Shown: positions 1 to 11,779 of the stretch, in pieces
Layout of the letters: each line of letters opens with the position of its first letter
Position numbering within the stretch: position 1 is the first letter of the stretch
Assembly (NCBI RefSeq): GCF_964656455.1
Contig: NC_135715.1
Coordinates: 172,824,437-172,888,436 of the forward strand
Origin: Halichoerus grypus
Taxonomy: Eukaryota; Chordata; Mammalia; Carnivora; Phocidae
Length of the DNA stretch: 64,000 bases
Direction: 5' to 3'
Position numbers and translations under genes: made by a program
The notes under the pieces: generated by a model
What the model was told of the DNA's origin: nothing
What the model saw: the letters and a program-made list of their open reading frames with translations, nothing else
Databases searched by the model: none

Positions 1-40
1 TGTGCATGCTCTCTCTCTCTCTCAAATAAATAAATTAACT
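1..40 (+). mobile_element. Can-SINE 3' end, cut by window edge
   Basis: CT-rich stretch followed by AAATAAATAAAT is the usual 3' end of a carnivoran tRNA-Lys SINE in the sense orientation. The tRNA-like head must lie before base 1. It runs directly into an AAAG microsatellite, which probably grew from the SINE tail. Confidence 0.75.
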
Positions 41-41
41 T

Positions 42-101
<60 letters not shown>

Positions 102-105
102 AAAA
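41..105. repeat. (AAAG)n microsatellite
   Basis: About 15 near-perfect tetranucleotide units follow the SINE tail. Tail-derived AAAG arrays are typical of Can-SINEs and are usually length-polymorphic. Confidence 0.95.
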
Positions 106-1260
106 GACCCTAAATATTCAAAAGTCAATAGACTCTCCTTTACCTCCACTCCATTATTTTCTTTCTCAGCACAATGACAGTACTGTTCTAACCACTAAAT
201 ATCAGTCAATATCTTATCTATCTTTAAGAAAATCTTAAGCACAAGAAAAAAGTTCATTCATGGGGTGAGTTAACGTTTTTTAAAAAATGAGCTAGGACAT
301 ATATAAATCTTGAAAAATATAAATGAAGATAACACGAGTATAGTTTGACTTTCTATCTGATGAGAGAAACCTACCCCCCAGTAGTCTGTGAAACACACAG
401 AGGGGATGACAATAAGAAGGATGCAGTGCGTATTGCTTAATGGCTCTTGAAATTGATGAACACCAGATATGTCGCTGCCTTTGTTTTGTTTTGTTTTGTC
501 TTGTTTTGCCTTTCGAGTTCTTTATTTACCACTCCACACCCTCCATGTTAGCAGAGCCTAGTGTTCTGGAAAAATGATTTGCTGAATTCTCTGCAATTTT
601 TTAACATGCCTAGAAACATGAATGTAATACAAATTAAGTTTAAAAAAGAAGAGGGGAGCGGGGAGGGGGGTACCGAACTAAGTGAAATCCATTGTAATCC
701 TTTCTGCAGTTAATCTAAAGATATAATCAGCTCTCAGAAAGGAGATTATGTTCTCCCTGACTTCTCTGGTCAGGAAAATGTCTACTGCTATCTCTAAAAG
801 AACTGAGAGGTCCTGTGGGGCAGAGGAGGGAACTGGAAATGGATGGCAATGTAGATGATCTTAACTTCTTGTGAAATGACTAATTTGAATACAATGAAGT
901 TAAACAGCTGCAGATAGTTTCCTGGTTGTTAGCTTTTATCAGCTTTTATATCTAGGCTGGAGGTGGATGTGATTTCGAAATCTGATAGACTTTTGAACTG
1001 TATTATTTCACCTTTTAGGTTAAGGATTGACTCTGACAGCTTTGGGTGGGAAAGCACACAAATGATTTTGCAGTGGGAGTTGGGTTTTGCTGTTTTTGCT
1101 TTATTTTATTTTATTTTTGAAGTGACTAAGGAAAAGTGAATCAGCTCTATTTTCTATTTGTTCAAGTTTCAAAGTGCTGTTTCAGGGAAAAATGTCTTTG
1201 TTTTACATTGAATTCTGGGTCTTTTTCAGTGGGAGTGAATCAAAGGGAGTCAGAGAAATG
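106..1260. other. Unassigned non-coding stretch with small simple repeats
   Basis: No gene or clear interspersed repeat is recognised. It contains a short (TTTTG)n run near 480-508 and a (TTTTA)n run near 1097-1117. Reading frames are short and interrupted on both strands. Confidence 0.5.
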
Positions 1261-1454
1261 TGAGTTGACTTTTTTTTTTAATTTTATTGTGTTATGTTAA
1301 TCACCATACATTACATCATTAGTTTTTGATGTAGTGTTCCATGATTCATTGTTTGCATGTAACACCCAGTGCTCCATGCAGTACGTGCCCTCTTTAATAC
1401 CCATCACCAGGCTAACCCATCCCCCCACCCCCCTCCCCTGAGTTGACTTTTTTT
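1261..1454 (-). mobile_element. Short 5'-truncated young L1 insertion with 16-bp target duplications
   Basis: Bases 1277-1438 match, in antisense, the 3' end of a carnivoran L1 as I remember it, including the segment about ATGATTCATTGTTTGC and the C-rich block CCCCCCACCCCCCTCCCC. It is flanked by perfect 16-bp direct repeats TGAGTTGACTTTTTTT at 1261-1276 and 1439-1454, the mark of target-primed reverse transcription. The T-rich side at low coordinates is the L1 tail, so the element points to the minus strand. Only about 160 bp survives, all from the 3' end, so it has no coding capacity. Perfect duplications suggest a fairly recent insertion. Confidence 0.88.
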
Positions 1455-2925
1455 AAAGGAAACAGACAAGAGTCTGGTGTCAAATGTTTTTGTCCAGAGT
1501 TCCATATTGATGATAACTGAAGCTGCTTTCTAGAATTCACAGGAAGTAATTATGACCAGATTTGTTTTTGTGGTATTCACATTCCAACCCATTTCCCCAC
1601 CACTCACCCACCCATCCAACCTCTCCATCTTCATGGACATCATTTCTTTTTTCCCAGGGGTAACCACACAGAATAATAATAGACTCAGGAACATCAAAAC
1701 AGTCAAAGCAGTCTTTCTGAAAGCCGGGCCTTATATTCTTCTGCTTCACTACCAAATAGTGTTTTTCTTATGTTGAGCTCTTGAGAATCCATATTCGTAA
1801 ACAATGAGCCAAAAATAATGGACTTGTCTTTTGTTATGTGGCACCTTGCCCTGTGTGACCCCAGCTGCCCAAGAAAACACTGAGCAATAAACCTGTTGGC
1901 CTCTTAGAGAGAGATGGTGGAAACAAGGAATTGTCCCTCCAACCTGAGGATCTTTTTCTTCTCCCCCATTGGTCTTAAAGTTAATTAGAGCAGAATGAAA
2001 ACATATTGTGGGTTTAGTGCAATTATCAAAACTATTACATTAACAACAGAAAAGAATTTATAATTGATAATCATTTCCATTTTTCATGTTGCAAATTTCA
2101 GGGTTTGGGAAGAATATTTGCATTAATTTTTCCTGTAATCTAAAATATTCAAATTTGAGCATATTTGAACATGTATAACTATTATATATCACTGACCCTA
2201 ACAATTTCTCTCCTCTCTGAAACTCCCATCACACTCTGCCTCCAGCTCAGCTCATGTAGCTTCTCTCATTTTTCTTGTCCTTTTCACCTCGTAAATATAA
2301 TTGTTTCTTTCTCACACCAGTTCTCTGTCCTTTCAGTGTCTATGCAGCTATTAATCCCTAACCTCATACTACAGTCTCAGGAGCCCATCAAGTACAGAAA
2401 GATGGAACTTCCACCATTTCAAGGAAAGGGCAGAAATGATGAATACTGATGCAACTATGTGTACAAAATATACATGTATATGTGTATTGCCCATCCTTGT
2501 CACAAATTAAAGTGAGGGAGTTATCTGAACTCTGGACTAACAAATATGAAACTAGTCCTAGAGTGAAATAGATGCATGAAACTTTTATCCAAAATAAACA
2601 TAATTTTGGACTTTACAGTAAGCTGCTGGCTAAGGTATGTTCCATCCATACCTTGATAACTGTTTGCCCCATGATGAAGTAAGAAAAAGGTAAGAATCAA
2701 TGTAGCCAACTCTTCAGTGCTCTGCCTTCTCTTTGCTTTTTCACATCAGAAAGATGCCGACCTCTATTTAATATTATTGTTGTTCTAGTGGCTTTCTAAA
2801 ATCACAGAAATGGTTAAAAATCTTGAAGGAGTAGAGATAAGTGGTTCATCAACCTTTTAACATTTAAAATATTCTCCCGCATATGCTTTATGCTGGGAAA
2901 TATTTGTCTTAAAAAACAACTGCTT
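1455..2925. other. Unassigned non-coding stretch
   Basis: AT-rich sequence with no recognised gene or repeat. Open frames of 60-95 codons on both strands (for example 2165-2449 plus) are low-complexity hydrophobic translations with no family resemblance and are not called. Confidence 0.45.
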
Positions 2926-3804
2926 TACCACCACACACTTATTAAAATGGCCAAAATCTGGAACACTGACAACACAAATGCAGCGATGATGTGGAGCAAT
3001 AGGAACTTTAATTCATTGCTGGGAGAAATGTAAAATGGCACAGCCACTTTGTAGGACAGTTTGGCAGTTTCATACAAAATTAAAAATATTCTTACCATAC
3101 GATGCAACAGTCATGCTCTTTGGTATTTACCCAAAAGAGTTGAAAACATATGTCCCCACAAAACCCTGCACACAGATGTTCATAGCAGCTTCATTCACAA
3201 CTGCCAAAACATAGAAGCAACCAAGATGCCTTTCAGTGGGTGAATAGATAAATAAACTGTGGTCCATCCAGACAATGGAATGTTATTCAGATATCAAAAG
3301 ACATGAGCTATCAAGCCATGAAAAGATGGGAGGGAAGCTTAAATACATATTATTAAGTAGAAGAAGCCAATCTGAAAAAGGCTACATACTGTATAATTCC
3401 AATGATAGGACATCCTGGAAAAGGCAAAACTATGGAGACAATAAAAAGTTCAGTGATTGCCAAGGGCTGGGGGGAGGGGGAGATAGATAGGTAGAACACA
3501 GAGGATTTTTAGGGCATTGAAATTACTCTGTAGGGTACTATAATGATGGATATGTCATTATACATTTGTCCAAATCCATAGAACATACAACACCAAGACT
3601 GAAGCCCAATATGAGCTATGGATTTGGGGTGATTATGATGTGCAAGTATAGGTTCATCAGTTGTCACTCTCTGGGGGGGCTGCTGATAGTGGGGGAGGCC
3701 ATGCATGTGTGGGAGCAGGGGGTATAGGGAAAATCTCTGTCTTCACCTCAATTTTGCTGTGAGTCTTAAACTGCTATGAGAAAATAAAGTCTTAATAAAA
3801 AATT
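2926..3804 (+). mobile_element. L1M (L1MA-like) 3' end: ORF2 C-terminus plus 3' UTR
   Basis: The first ~550 bases follow the end of L1 ORF2: conserved stretches correspond to 'AATGGCCAAAATCTGGAACA', 'TTGGTATTTACCCAAAAGAG' and 'AATGGAATGTTATTCAG'. The remainder follows the 3' UTR and ends in AATAAAGTCTTAATAAAAAA, a polyadenylation site and tail. The frame is broken by stops and shifts; fragments remain open near 3061-3243 and 3275-3490, the latter reading MECYSDIKRHELSSHEKM. The element is 5'-truncated to about 0.9 kb. Divergence and the lack of clear target duplications indicate an old mammalian-wide insertion. Confidence 0.88.
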
Positions 3805-4228
3805 TTTAATACGCCTGTTTTTATTATAATAAAGTCATTCTCTTCTTTTAGACTTCTTACTCAACATGAGATACCAATCTTACTATGAAAAACAAATTAC
3901 TTTCTCTTAGTTATACTGTAAATGATTTTGATGGCAACAATAATAGAAATGGAAGAATTTTTTTTAAAAAAGGCCTTCCACAACTCTCATTTTAGTCTTC
4001 TGAGATATCAACATTCTGGGATCCCAGCTTGCAACCAGATTGAATAGTTTCTTAGGTTTTTTGGAAATTATGTGATTCTTTTCTGTAAAACTCTACTTCT
4101 CCTAAAAAAATAATATTTATGCTATTGGTAATAGCAATAATAAGAAAACACAAATATTTTAATGGAAATAGGTAAATTTTCAAAGAAAATATGGACACTG
4201 AATCTATTCTACAATAACATTCTCATAG

Positions 4229-4464
4229 AAGATATTTTCCTCTGAGGGGCACCTGGGTGACACAGTCCATTCAGCATCAGATTCTTGGTTTCACCTCAGG
4301 TCTGATCTCAGGGTCACGGGATCGAGCCCAGCATCGGGCTCTGCGCTCAGTGCAAAGTCTGCTTGAGTTTCTCTCTCCCTCTTCCTTTGTCCTTTCCCCT
4401 GTGCTCACTCTCTCTCTCTCACTGAAATAAATAAAATTTTTTAAAAAAGATATTTTCCTCTGAG
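4229..4464 (+). mobile_element. Can-SINE with target duplications
   Basis: SINE body 4247-4448 begins GGGCACCTGGGTGACACAG, contains the tRNA-like B-box region, a CT-rich segment and an AAATAAATAAAAT tail. Direct repeats GATATTTTCCTCTGAG lie at 4231-4246 and 4449-4464, extended by two A residues on each left side. The head has GTGACACAG in place of GTGGCTCAG, a degraded box A. Confidence 0.97.
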
Positions 4465-4544
4465 AATGGGGGCTACTCAAGACTGGATGAGAGAAAGACT
4501 TCAAGGTTTTGGTGGAATCTGCCTATATTGAGAATTGTGTTAGG

Positions 4545-4850
4545 GAAGATTAGATTTGGCTACATGTGGCAGAAAACTCAAAATAGTTACTATATGGGTT
4601 TAAAATGTATCTTCCTCAAAAGAAAGTCTAGAGATGGTATGTTGCTCTGGGTGTTACAGAATAAGACTTCTTTTAACCAGTAGCCCAACAGGAGCCTTGT
4701 CTACCTTCCAGCCAGAAGAGCAAAAAAGGGGCATGCTCTTCCCTTTAAAGACCCTTTTCATAATTTGAATATGACACTTCAACTGGCCAGACAGGTCAGA
4801 ACTTGGTAACTAGCCACATTTAGCTGGAAAGGAGACTGGTAATAGACTCT
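4545..4850 (-). mobile_element. Possible ancient LTR (MaLR-like) fragment, antisense
   Basis: Order and wording of segments such as 'TGGCAGAAAACTCAAAATAG', a basic-residue-rich middle and 'CCCTTTAAAGACCCTTTTC' recall an old mammalian LTR in antisense. Subfamily cannot be fixed by eye, and I found no boundaries or duplications. It could be another MER-class repeat. Confidence 0.4.
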
Positions 4851-5341
4851 TTATTCAAGATGACCATATATTCAGTAAATATCAGGGATTCCATCACTGA
4901 TATAGAAAGAGGGAATAAACACAGAATAACAAGTAGACATGTCTGCCTATTACCCTTTCAAGCAAATGAACAGAAATAAAAGAATCTTCACTCAAAAGTT
5001 CACTTGGCCTTGAAATGCATTTCCTCCCAGCTAGAAGGGTCAGTGTTTAAGGGCTCCAGGATTCAGTGGTAGAGTGAAGAATCAGAATCACCGTACTTAG
5101 CTTACATACAGTGGTCAGGATGCTTCTGCTTAAATGTTCAGTCAAACCACACAGGCACATTCTGTAGACACTTGCATCGTTAGACAACTACGTCTCAAAC
5201 ATCTACCGATTGCAAGGCTGTGTAGACAGAAGGAAGAATTAACCCGACTAATCAATGAAAATGGCTGGATCGCTGGTATTTTTAGACACATAAATGACAC
5301 TTTTTTGATAAGCCAGATTTTTAACAACAAAGGTAATAAAA
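4851..5341. other. Unassigned non-coding stretch
   Basis: No recognised gene or repeat. Open frames on both strands near 5134-5367 overlap each other in antisense and do not resemble any family. Confidence 0.45.
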
Positions 5342-5342
5342 T

Positions 5343-5561
5343 AACTCACCCTTTTTTTTTTTTTTAAAGATTTTATTTATTTATTTGAGAGAGAGTGAGA
5401 GAGAGCACAAGCTGGGGGGAGAAGCAGAGGCAGAGGGAGAAGCAGTCTCCCCACTGAGCAGGGAGCCTGATGTGGGGCTCAATCCCAGGACCCTGAGATC
5501 ACAACCTGAGCCGAAGACGCTTAACCAACTGAACCACTCAGATGCCCCTCAACTCACCCTT
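5343..5561 (-). mobile_element. Can-SINE, antisense, with target duplications
   Basis: A T-run and AAAGATTTTATTTATTTATTT (tail in complement) open the element; it closes with the complement of the SINE head near 5530-5550. Direct repeats AACTCACCCTT lie at 5343-5353 and 5551-5561. The short open frame across it is only the antisense of the SINE. Confidence 0.96.
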
Positions 5562-5757
5562 CTAAGAAAGAATTAGAACATGGATTTATTTAACCATAGC
5601 AATATCTCAAATATTCATAAAGAATAAGGTGATCCACATGAAATTCCTAAAAATCAGAGCACTAGTCAAAAATAAGGCATTACTACTCTTTGAAGTGATA
5701 ATTAAGGTTAGAGCAATATTAAATATCCAAAAAAGGTAAATCCACATAGAAAGGAAG

Positions 5758-5962
5758 CAGATTAGGGTTGTCAGAGGCTGTGGGGAGAGGGAATGGGGAA
5801 CTACTGTTTACTGGGACTCCTTTTGGAGTGATGAAAATTCTTCAGAACCAGATAGAGGTAATGGTTGCACAACATTTGAATGTATTAAATACCACTAAAA
5901 TGTACACTTTAAAATGGTTAGTTCTATGTTATGTGAATTTTTATCTCAACCTAAAAAAATAA
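5758..5962 (+). mobile_element. L1M (L1MB-like) 3' UTR fragment
   Basis: Follows the end of a mammalian L1: 'GGTTGTCAGAGGCTGTGGGG', then 'GTAATGGTTGCACAAC', 'TACACTTTAAAATGGTTA' and a short A-rich end at 5953-5961. About 200 bp remain, with no coding sequence. Confidence 0.8.
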
Positions 5963-7135
5963 GTGAGGGCAGCATGTACCTATCATATTTTAGAATGTCT
6001 TTTATATAAAATGTGGGATGTAAATATACAAATAAAGAAGAATTGATGCCAGAAGGACCAGCTATCCAAAACCACTCATTCCCAAACATTTCAAATTGCC
6101 GTGGTTTAATATGGCATCATCAAACTCAAAACAAGAGAGGTATACATGGACATATAATGTGATGGAGGAATTTTCAGAAAAGAGCTCAAATATCTAACAG
6201 AATTAAATTGGTACAATGTGACCCAGACAAGTGAGATGAAGCTGACTAAACAAAACAATTAGTTTAAATATCAGGAGATGTTGCCTAATGGTGAAGTCGA
6301 CTATATTCTGAAAAGAGCTGCCAAAGGAAGTTATCCAAATCCCATAATTTGGGTCATTAAAAATGGATCTGAAAAAAAGAAAAAGGATCTGGAGTGAGGG
6401 CTGGAAAAACTCTCTGAACATTAATTTTACACTGGCGAGGGTGGGATGCAATGACATGAGGGGTGTTTTAGTTTCTAGGTCCAATCTCCAGTGGCTCTGG
6501 CTTTCTTATGGCTTGTACATAAAAACTTAGATTTGTTTAAGTCCTTTCTACTAAAGAATTTCTTTAGGGGAGGATTTGAAACATGGAAGATAAAAGACAT
6601 TTCAGAGAAAAACAACAACAACCTTGGATTCAGCTGCTGAAACAAATCAAATTTTATAGCTGTGACATAGATTTTTTTTAAGCCTTTGGTCTCAACATAA
6701 ATGGATTTTATGTTTTAATTTGTTCCTCTAGTCATTTTTAATAAAAAGTGCAAATAACGATGTTATATAGGATGAATGACATTTCGGGTCACATAAACAT
6801 ATGAAGTCACCAGCTCTCCCCCATGGAAAGGAACAGGAGATCCTGCCTGGATAAACACACTGAAGGCAAAGAAGGCAAAAAAAAAAAAAAAAAAAAAGGA
6901 AGAATGAGTCCCTGCACCTACCTCCCCACAGCCCTCAGAAAACTTAGGTAAGAAGGTGGCCTCAAGAAAAGGTAGAAAAGGATAATTTGTATTGCTTCTT
7001 CATTCAGACACTTCTTTGCTGGCTTTTTAAGATAGTAATCAATCCAGAAAACAGTGAAGTCCTTTAAATTTTCCTACAGATTCTTGGGGATAGGAAGTGG
7101 GCTACAAATTTACACTGGAGAAGAGGACTACTTGT
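5963..7135. other. Unassigned non-coding stretch with poly-A run
   Basis: No gene recognised. A 21-base A-run lies near 6877-6897. The 93-codon minus frame at 6203-6484 resembles no family I know. Confidence 0.45.
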
Positions 7136-7138
7136 GAT

Positions 7139-7250
7139 AACAGTAAGAGCTAACATTTACTGACTAATTTCTGAGTCTGAGTGATATTACTTTAACTTGC
7201 CCAAGGTTGTAAGGGCTGGTAACCTATGATTCCAGGCTAAGCACCTATTT
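7139..7250 (-). mobile_element. MIR fragment, antisense
   Basis: 'CAGTAAGAGCTAACATTTAC' and 'AACTTGCCCAAGGTTGT' are the antisense core signatures of the ancient tRNA-derived MIR SINE. The segment between them is shortened relative to full MIR, so the copy has an internal deletion. Confidence 0.75.
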
Positions 7251-7309
7251 AGGTTGGGAACCAACCACTAGGCATTTCTCCTTCCTGGAACGCAGAAAAC
7301 ACATAGCCA

Positions 7310-8540
7310 AACCAAGAGGATCAGGGAAGGCTTCCTGGTGAATTTGTATCTTCCTGATACAAATTTTGTAGGATAAGAAGCAGTTGAATGGGTGAAGAAG
7401 AGGTAGAAATCTGGCCCAGAATGGAACAACATGAGGAAAAGTTTCAAGCTACGAGATAACATGGTAAATTCATGTTATATCGTAGGTGTGCCATATTATT
7501 AGACCTTGAGACAGAAAATAGATGAGTTTGGAGATACAGAGAAGAGTCAGATCACAGATGACTTTATGTTGCATGATGGAGCTTACATTTTATCCTAGAG
7601 AGAGAGGACACCAGTGAAAGATTTTAAGCAGAAGAAATTAAAAAGATTTTAGATAGATCCCTTTGATGACAATCTAGAGGATGTGAGGTTGGAATTAAGT
7701 AGAATCAGTTGTGGGCTATTGTGAGAGTTTAGGTGAAAAAAGACAAGACTGTGCATTATGGCACTGGAGAGGTTGGAACACATTCAAGGAATATTTGGGA
7801 GGTGATGCAGTAAGGTTCAGTGATGCAGCGAATGAACAAATGTAAAGGATGACTGTCAAGTTTCTAAAGGTGGGAACTTAGATAAAACAGCAAAAAGAGT
7901 TCAGTTTGGATATTGTGGGTTCTGAGGAGTATGTAACTGTAACTGTGCAACAAGCTCAGGGTCTACAAGTTTAAAACTCAAGGAAAAGAAAAGTTCAGGG
8001 CTAGAGACACAGATCTGCAAGTCATCCCTCTATCCATTTGCTCACTGAACATTCATTGAAAAAAAGTTTGCAATTTCAAGGGGAAGGAGGACCTTAGGGG
8101 TTAGGATAATGAATTTTGATGTATAGTCAGCAATGAATGAACGATGGGATTAAGCAGGACAGAAACATGTTCAAACTCAAATTTTAGAAAGATAATTTTG
8201 ACAAATATATGGAGACAGTTAACTAAATGTGGAGAAGAGAGACCAGGGAAAGTCCATAGAATAATATGAGCTAATCATACGAACTCTATGAGGGAACTTC
8301 AGCATCATCAAACTTAAGGGGTGGGCAGAGGAGGGGAAGTCCACAGGGAGGACCAAGCCAGAAACATTGAGAGAGGTGGTGCTATCATGGGCATCTAAGG
8401 AGGAGGGAACCAAGAAGGACAAAGCAGTTAACAAACCAAATAAATGCACTGAGGAGTCAGTAAGACATATCCTGGGACATGTCCATGGAGCCTAACAGTA
8501 AAGATTTCCTTGACGACTTCTGCCAAGCTGCAATGAATGC
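7310..8540 (-). mobile_element. Degenerate L2 LINE (3' end and ORF2 region), antisense
   Basis: Segments appear in the order expected of antisense L2: 'GATCAGGGAAGGCTTCCTGG' at the start, then a stretch near 7540-7700 resembling 'gatca..gactt..gg agctt..attttat', then 'AAGTTCAGGGCTAGAGA' near 7990, which is the complement of RT-domain coding sequence. It is heavily diverged and has no open frame. Limits are approximate, and parts of 8050-8540 may be unrelated. Confidence 0.5.
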
Positions 8541-9849
8541 AGGAGTGAACTATGAATAAGAAAGTAAATGATAACCTGCTCTTTAAAGCCACTTAGTGTC
8601 TTTAACAGAATGGGGAGAGATGGAGAACCAAAGGATATTTTCCTCAGGATGGGGGAGACTATTTATAGGCTGAGAAAAAAGTTGTGTGAAACAGTAGCTA
8701 AAGATAAAGAAGAGTGATAAGGAGGCAGGAGAAGAGATTGGCCTTGAACAGGATAACTTCTTTCTAAGGCATCTTTTTAGGTCTAAATTACATATTTTCT
8801 TTTCAATACAAAAAAAATTGTATCTTATAATTTATGTATTATTCAAACTAAAGGGGTTTAGCATGGATATATATTCACGTGGCTATATCACAGACTGGTC
8901 ATTGTTTTAGACAATAGATTCCAAATCTCCCTCTTTACAGTTCTCCTCTGTACTTGTTAAGTATTTGTGGCCTGCTTTGTTTAGAAGTGTTTGTGGGTTT
9001 GATGGATATGTTGCTTATCCTCCTTCTGGACTTTTTCCTTCTCAAAGTCACTCCAAATCCCAGTGACTCCGCTCTACTAGAGTCTACTTCCCACTACTCA
9101 AAACACTGTTTTACATGAACTTTCCCCTGTTGTTTCTAGTTTATTATAAGTGTGAAAAAATGCTGGTACTGGTTGCCAGGGTCATGGAAGGATTTCTTAC
9201 GAGAAAAGGAGTCAAAGAGGGAGACCTATGCTTTCTCCAAGGCTCCACAAACTTCTCTTGTGAAGATAAAGGGTCTTTGGAGTGCAGGAGGACTGGGTCT
9301 CCTGTATGTCCTGAATGTGGTAACAGTGATGGGGGGGAGACATGAAAGTCCCACAGCCACTTTTATTAGTGAGGTGGAGAGTCATTTTGCTCATGAAGAA
9401 AAAGAAATGCTCAGAAACAGTGGGAGATGTGAAAGGAAATGAAAGGAAAGAAGTAAAAAAGATTTTTTAAAGAAGGGTCATTGGATGTGAACTCAATTCT
9501 TAGGGATCTTAAAGAGATGCAAATTCTACCGAAATTATTTTTATTTCTTTTTGCTTCCTTGAAAGTATGATTGTGATTGTTATATTGAGAGAAGTGGTGC
9601 TATCATGGGCATAGATAGGCTATAGGTAGCCTTGGGATTGTTTGGGTTTTACCTGGTAAAATTAAAAGATGTAAATTTGTCTTTTTTTTTCCTTTTTAAA
9701 AAAATTATTTTATGGGTAGGTAAGTTGTAAGATATGATAGGGTCTCAACAATGGCCATCGTAGAAGTTGGAAAAGTAAGAACAAGTAAATCAAGCCTAAG
9801 GGGATTTGATGAACTCGAGTTCTCTTTCAAGGACAGTGATCAACAACAC
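8541..9849. other. Unassigned non-coding stretch
   Basis: No recognised gene. Short frames at 9115-9442 overlap each other in different frames and look random. It contains a 29-base near-copy (9584-9612) of sequence at 8366-8394. Confidence 0.45.
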
Positions 9850-10462
9850 AAATTAAACTCACTAAGGTGTTCTGAAAAACACTGCCAAACACTAATGAAA
9901 GAAATCAATGAGCACTTAAGGAAGTGGAGATACATATGTTCATCGATTGGGAAATTCATCATAGTAAACATGAAAAATGATCTGTAGAATCAATGCAATT
10001 CCAAACTACCAATAGGATGTTCTATAGATATAGGCAAGCTGATTCTAAAATATATATGGAAAAGCAAAGGAACAAAGATAGTCAAAATAATTTTGAAAAA
10101 GAAGAGTAAAGAATTTGGAAGAATTGTACTATCTGAGTTTGACTTACCATAAATCTGTAACAATCAGGGGAATGTGATATAAGCAAAGGAGGGATGGACA
10201 CATACATCAGTGGAACAGAATACAGAGTCCAGAAATAGACATATATAAAAAGGTCAACTGATTTTTCACAATAGTGTAAATGCACTTTTGTGGAAATATG
10301 ATAGTCTTCTCAACAAATAGTGTTGGAACTGTTGGGACGTTCTTATGAAAAAACAGGCCTTGACTTAAACTTCATCCCTTATAAAAAATTAACTCTTAAT
10401 AGATCATAGATCTAAATATAAAACAAAAACTAAAACTTTTAGGAGAAAATATAGGAGTAAAT
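9850..10462 (+). pseudogene. L1 ORF2 relic (region after the reverse transcriptase)
   Basis: Plus-strand translation in shifting frames resembles the C-terminal third of L1 ORF2: residues like 'TLMKEINEHLRKWRYI', then 'KLILKYIWKSKGTKIVKIIL', 'SVEQNTESRN' and 'KKQALT'. Stops and frameshifts are frequent, so it is dead. It ends near a Can-SINE at about 10467. Family: an old mammalian L1M; neither L1 end is present. Confidence 0.8.
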
Positions 10463-10466
10463 CATC

Positions 10467-10645
10467 ATCCAATTCTTGATTCAGGCTCAGGTCATGATCT
10501 CAGGGTTGTGAGATCAAGCTCCATGTGGGGCTCCACACTCAGTGGGGAGTCTGCTCGGGATTCTCTCTTTCCCCCTCCCTCTGCCCTGTCCCCGCCCCAC
10601 ATTCGCACTCTCTCTCTCAATAAATAAACATTTAAATAAAAAAAT
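10467..10645 (+). mobile_element. Can-SINE lacking its 5' head
   Basis: Begins inside the element at 'TTCAGGCTCAGGTCATGATC' and continues through the CT-rich segment to an AATAAATAAACATTTAAAT tail. The first ~40 bases with the GGGTGGCTCAG head are absent, which fits 5' truncation. No clean target duplication is seen. Confidence 0.9.
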
Positions 10646-10939
10646 TCATAGATTTGTAACAACGCCAGAGTTTATTTTATTCTATGCTAATTTAAAAATT
10701 AAAATTTTGAAAAAGAAAATAAAACAAAATTATGTTAGCCAGTATTATTGGGCATTTGCACATGAAATATTTTTCAAAATATCAAAATTATCATATTATT
10801 GGAAATAATAGCCCTGTTATAACTTTTGAAGTACTAAATGAATGATTTAGTGTATGGCACCAACATATTTGAAGCTGTATGAATTCTTATATTTAAGAAA
10901 GGGAATATATTCCTCAAACACTTGTCAATTCCCTTAGCT
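10646..10939. other. AT-rich unassigned sequence
   Basis: Nothing recognised; A/T-rich with short frames only. Confidence 0.4.
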
Positions 10940-11080
10940 ATAATTTGAAGTTAAAAAGGTATCTACTTCCGAAGGTTGTTGTGAAAATTGAATGAAATAA
11001 TACATATATAAAGGCCCTGGAATGGCCTGGTATATAGTAAGTACTCATTCATTGTAAGGGACTATTATCATTCTGTGGTT
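10940..11080 (+). mobile_element. MIR 3' portion
   Basis: 'GAAGGTTGTTGTGAAAATTG', 'AATGAAATAATACATATA' and 'GGTATATAGTAAGTACTCA' follow the sense 3' half of MIR in order. Confidence 0.7.
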
Positions 11081-11084
11081 TGGT

Positions 11085-11225
11085 GCTATATAATGCTTAT
11101 TATATTGTACCGGCTTTCTACTTATCTGTCTCCCCAACTAGACTACTATCCTTGTATTCCTAGCACCAAGTGTAATACTAGACAAATAGTAAGTATTCAG
11201 TAGTGGTTGAACCGAATGAGTGATT
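11085..11225 (+). mobile_element. L2 3' end
   Basis: 'TCTGTCTCCCCAACTAGACT' and 'CAAATAGTAAGTATTCAGTA' match the conserved end of the L2 LINE in sense orientation, ending near the TGAATGA-like terminal repeats. About 140 bp, diverged. Confidence 0.7.
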
Positions 11226-11464
11226 GGAGCAAAGAAATAAATCATATAACTTTTAAGTGGTTAAGAAATAGTTGATGCACAGGAAAAAGCAAGATTTAAC
11301 CACAGATGGGAATGGAATGGGGCTGAAAGTCATGAGATATTCCAAAAGTGGTTTCCAATGTCTCATTTTGTTGTTTTGATGTTTTGTTTTGATTTGGTTT
11401 TGGCAAAGAACATCCTTCGTGCAAATAAAATCTTACTCAGAAGCTTAAACAAATAAAACATAAT
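11226..11464. other. Unassigned stretch
   Basis: No feature recognised, apart from a T/G-rich run near 11369-11402. Confidence 0.4.
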
Positions 11465-11490
11465 ACACACACACACACACACACACACAC
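11465..11490. repeat. (AC)13 microsatellite
   Basis: Thirteen uninterrupted dinucleotide units; likely polymorphic. Confidence 0.97.
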
Positions 11491-11779
11491 TTCTCTGGCC
11501 AAGGAGATCTGCTGGGACAAAGATGATTCTTGAGGACTCACTTTGAAAAGCCCAGAAAAGGTACCCTTCAAAGGGAATTTGTTCTTAAATTTGCACAAAC
11601 CGAATTCTAAAGAGTGAGAGTATAAGGAAGTATGCGCTTCCTGCATGACATAAAACAAAAGCATTCCTGGCAAAGAAGGGAGAGGACTCTCAACCCACCA
11701 ATCAACTATGTCACAATACTGTGTATAAAATTCTGTGCACCCCAGAAGGAGAGAAAGGGTGAATCAATAAATTGGAAGT

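Noticed and set aside
4247..4448. tRNA gene, here and at the other SINE heads
   Set aside because: Box A/B-like words belong to tRNA-derived SINEs; no cloverleaf or anticodon arm is complete.
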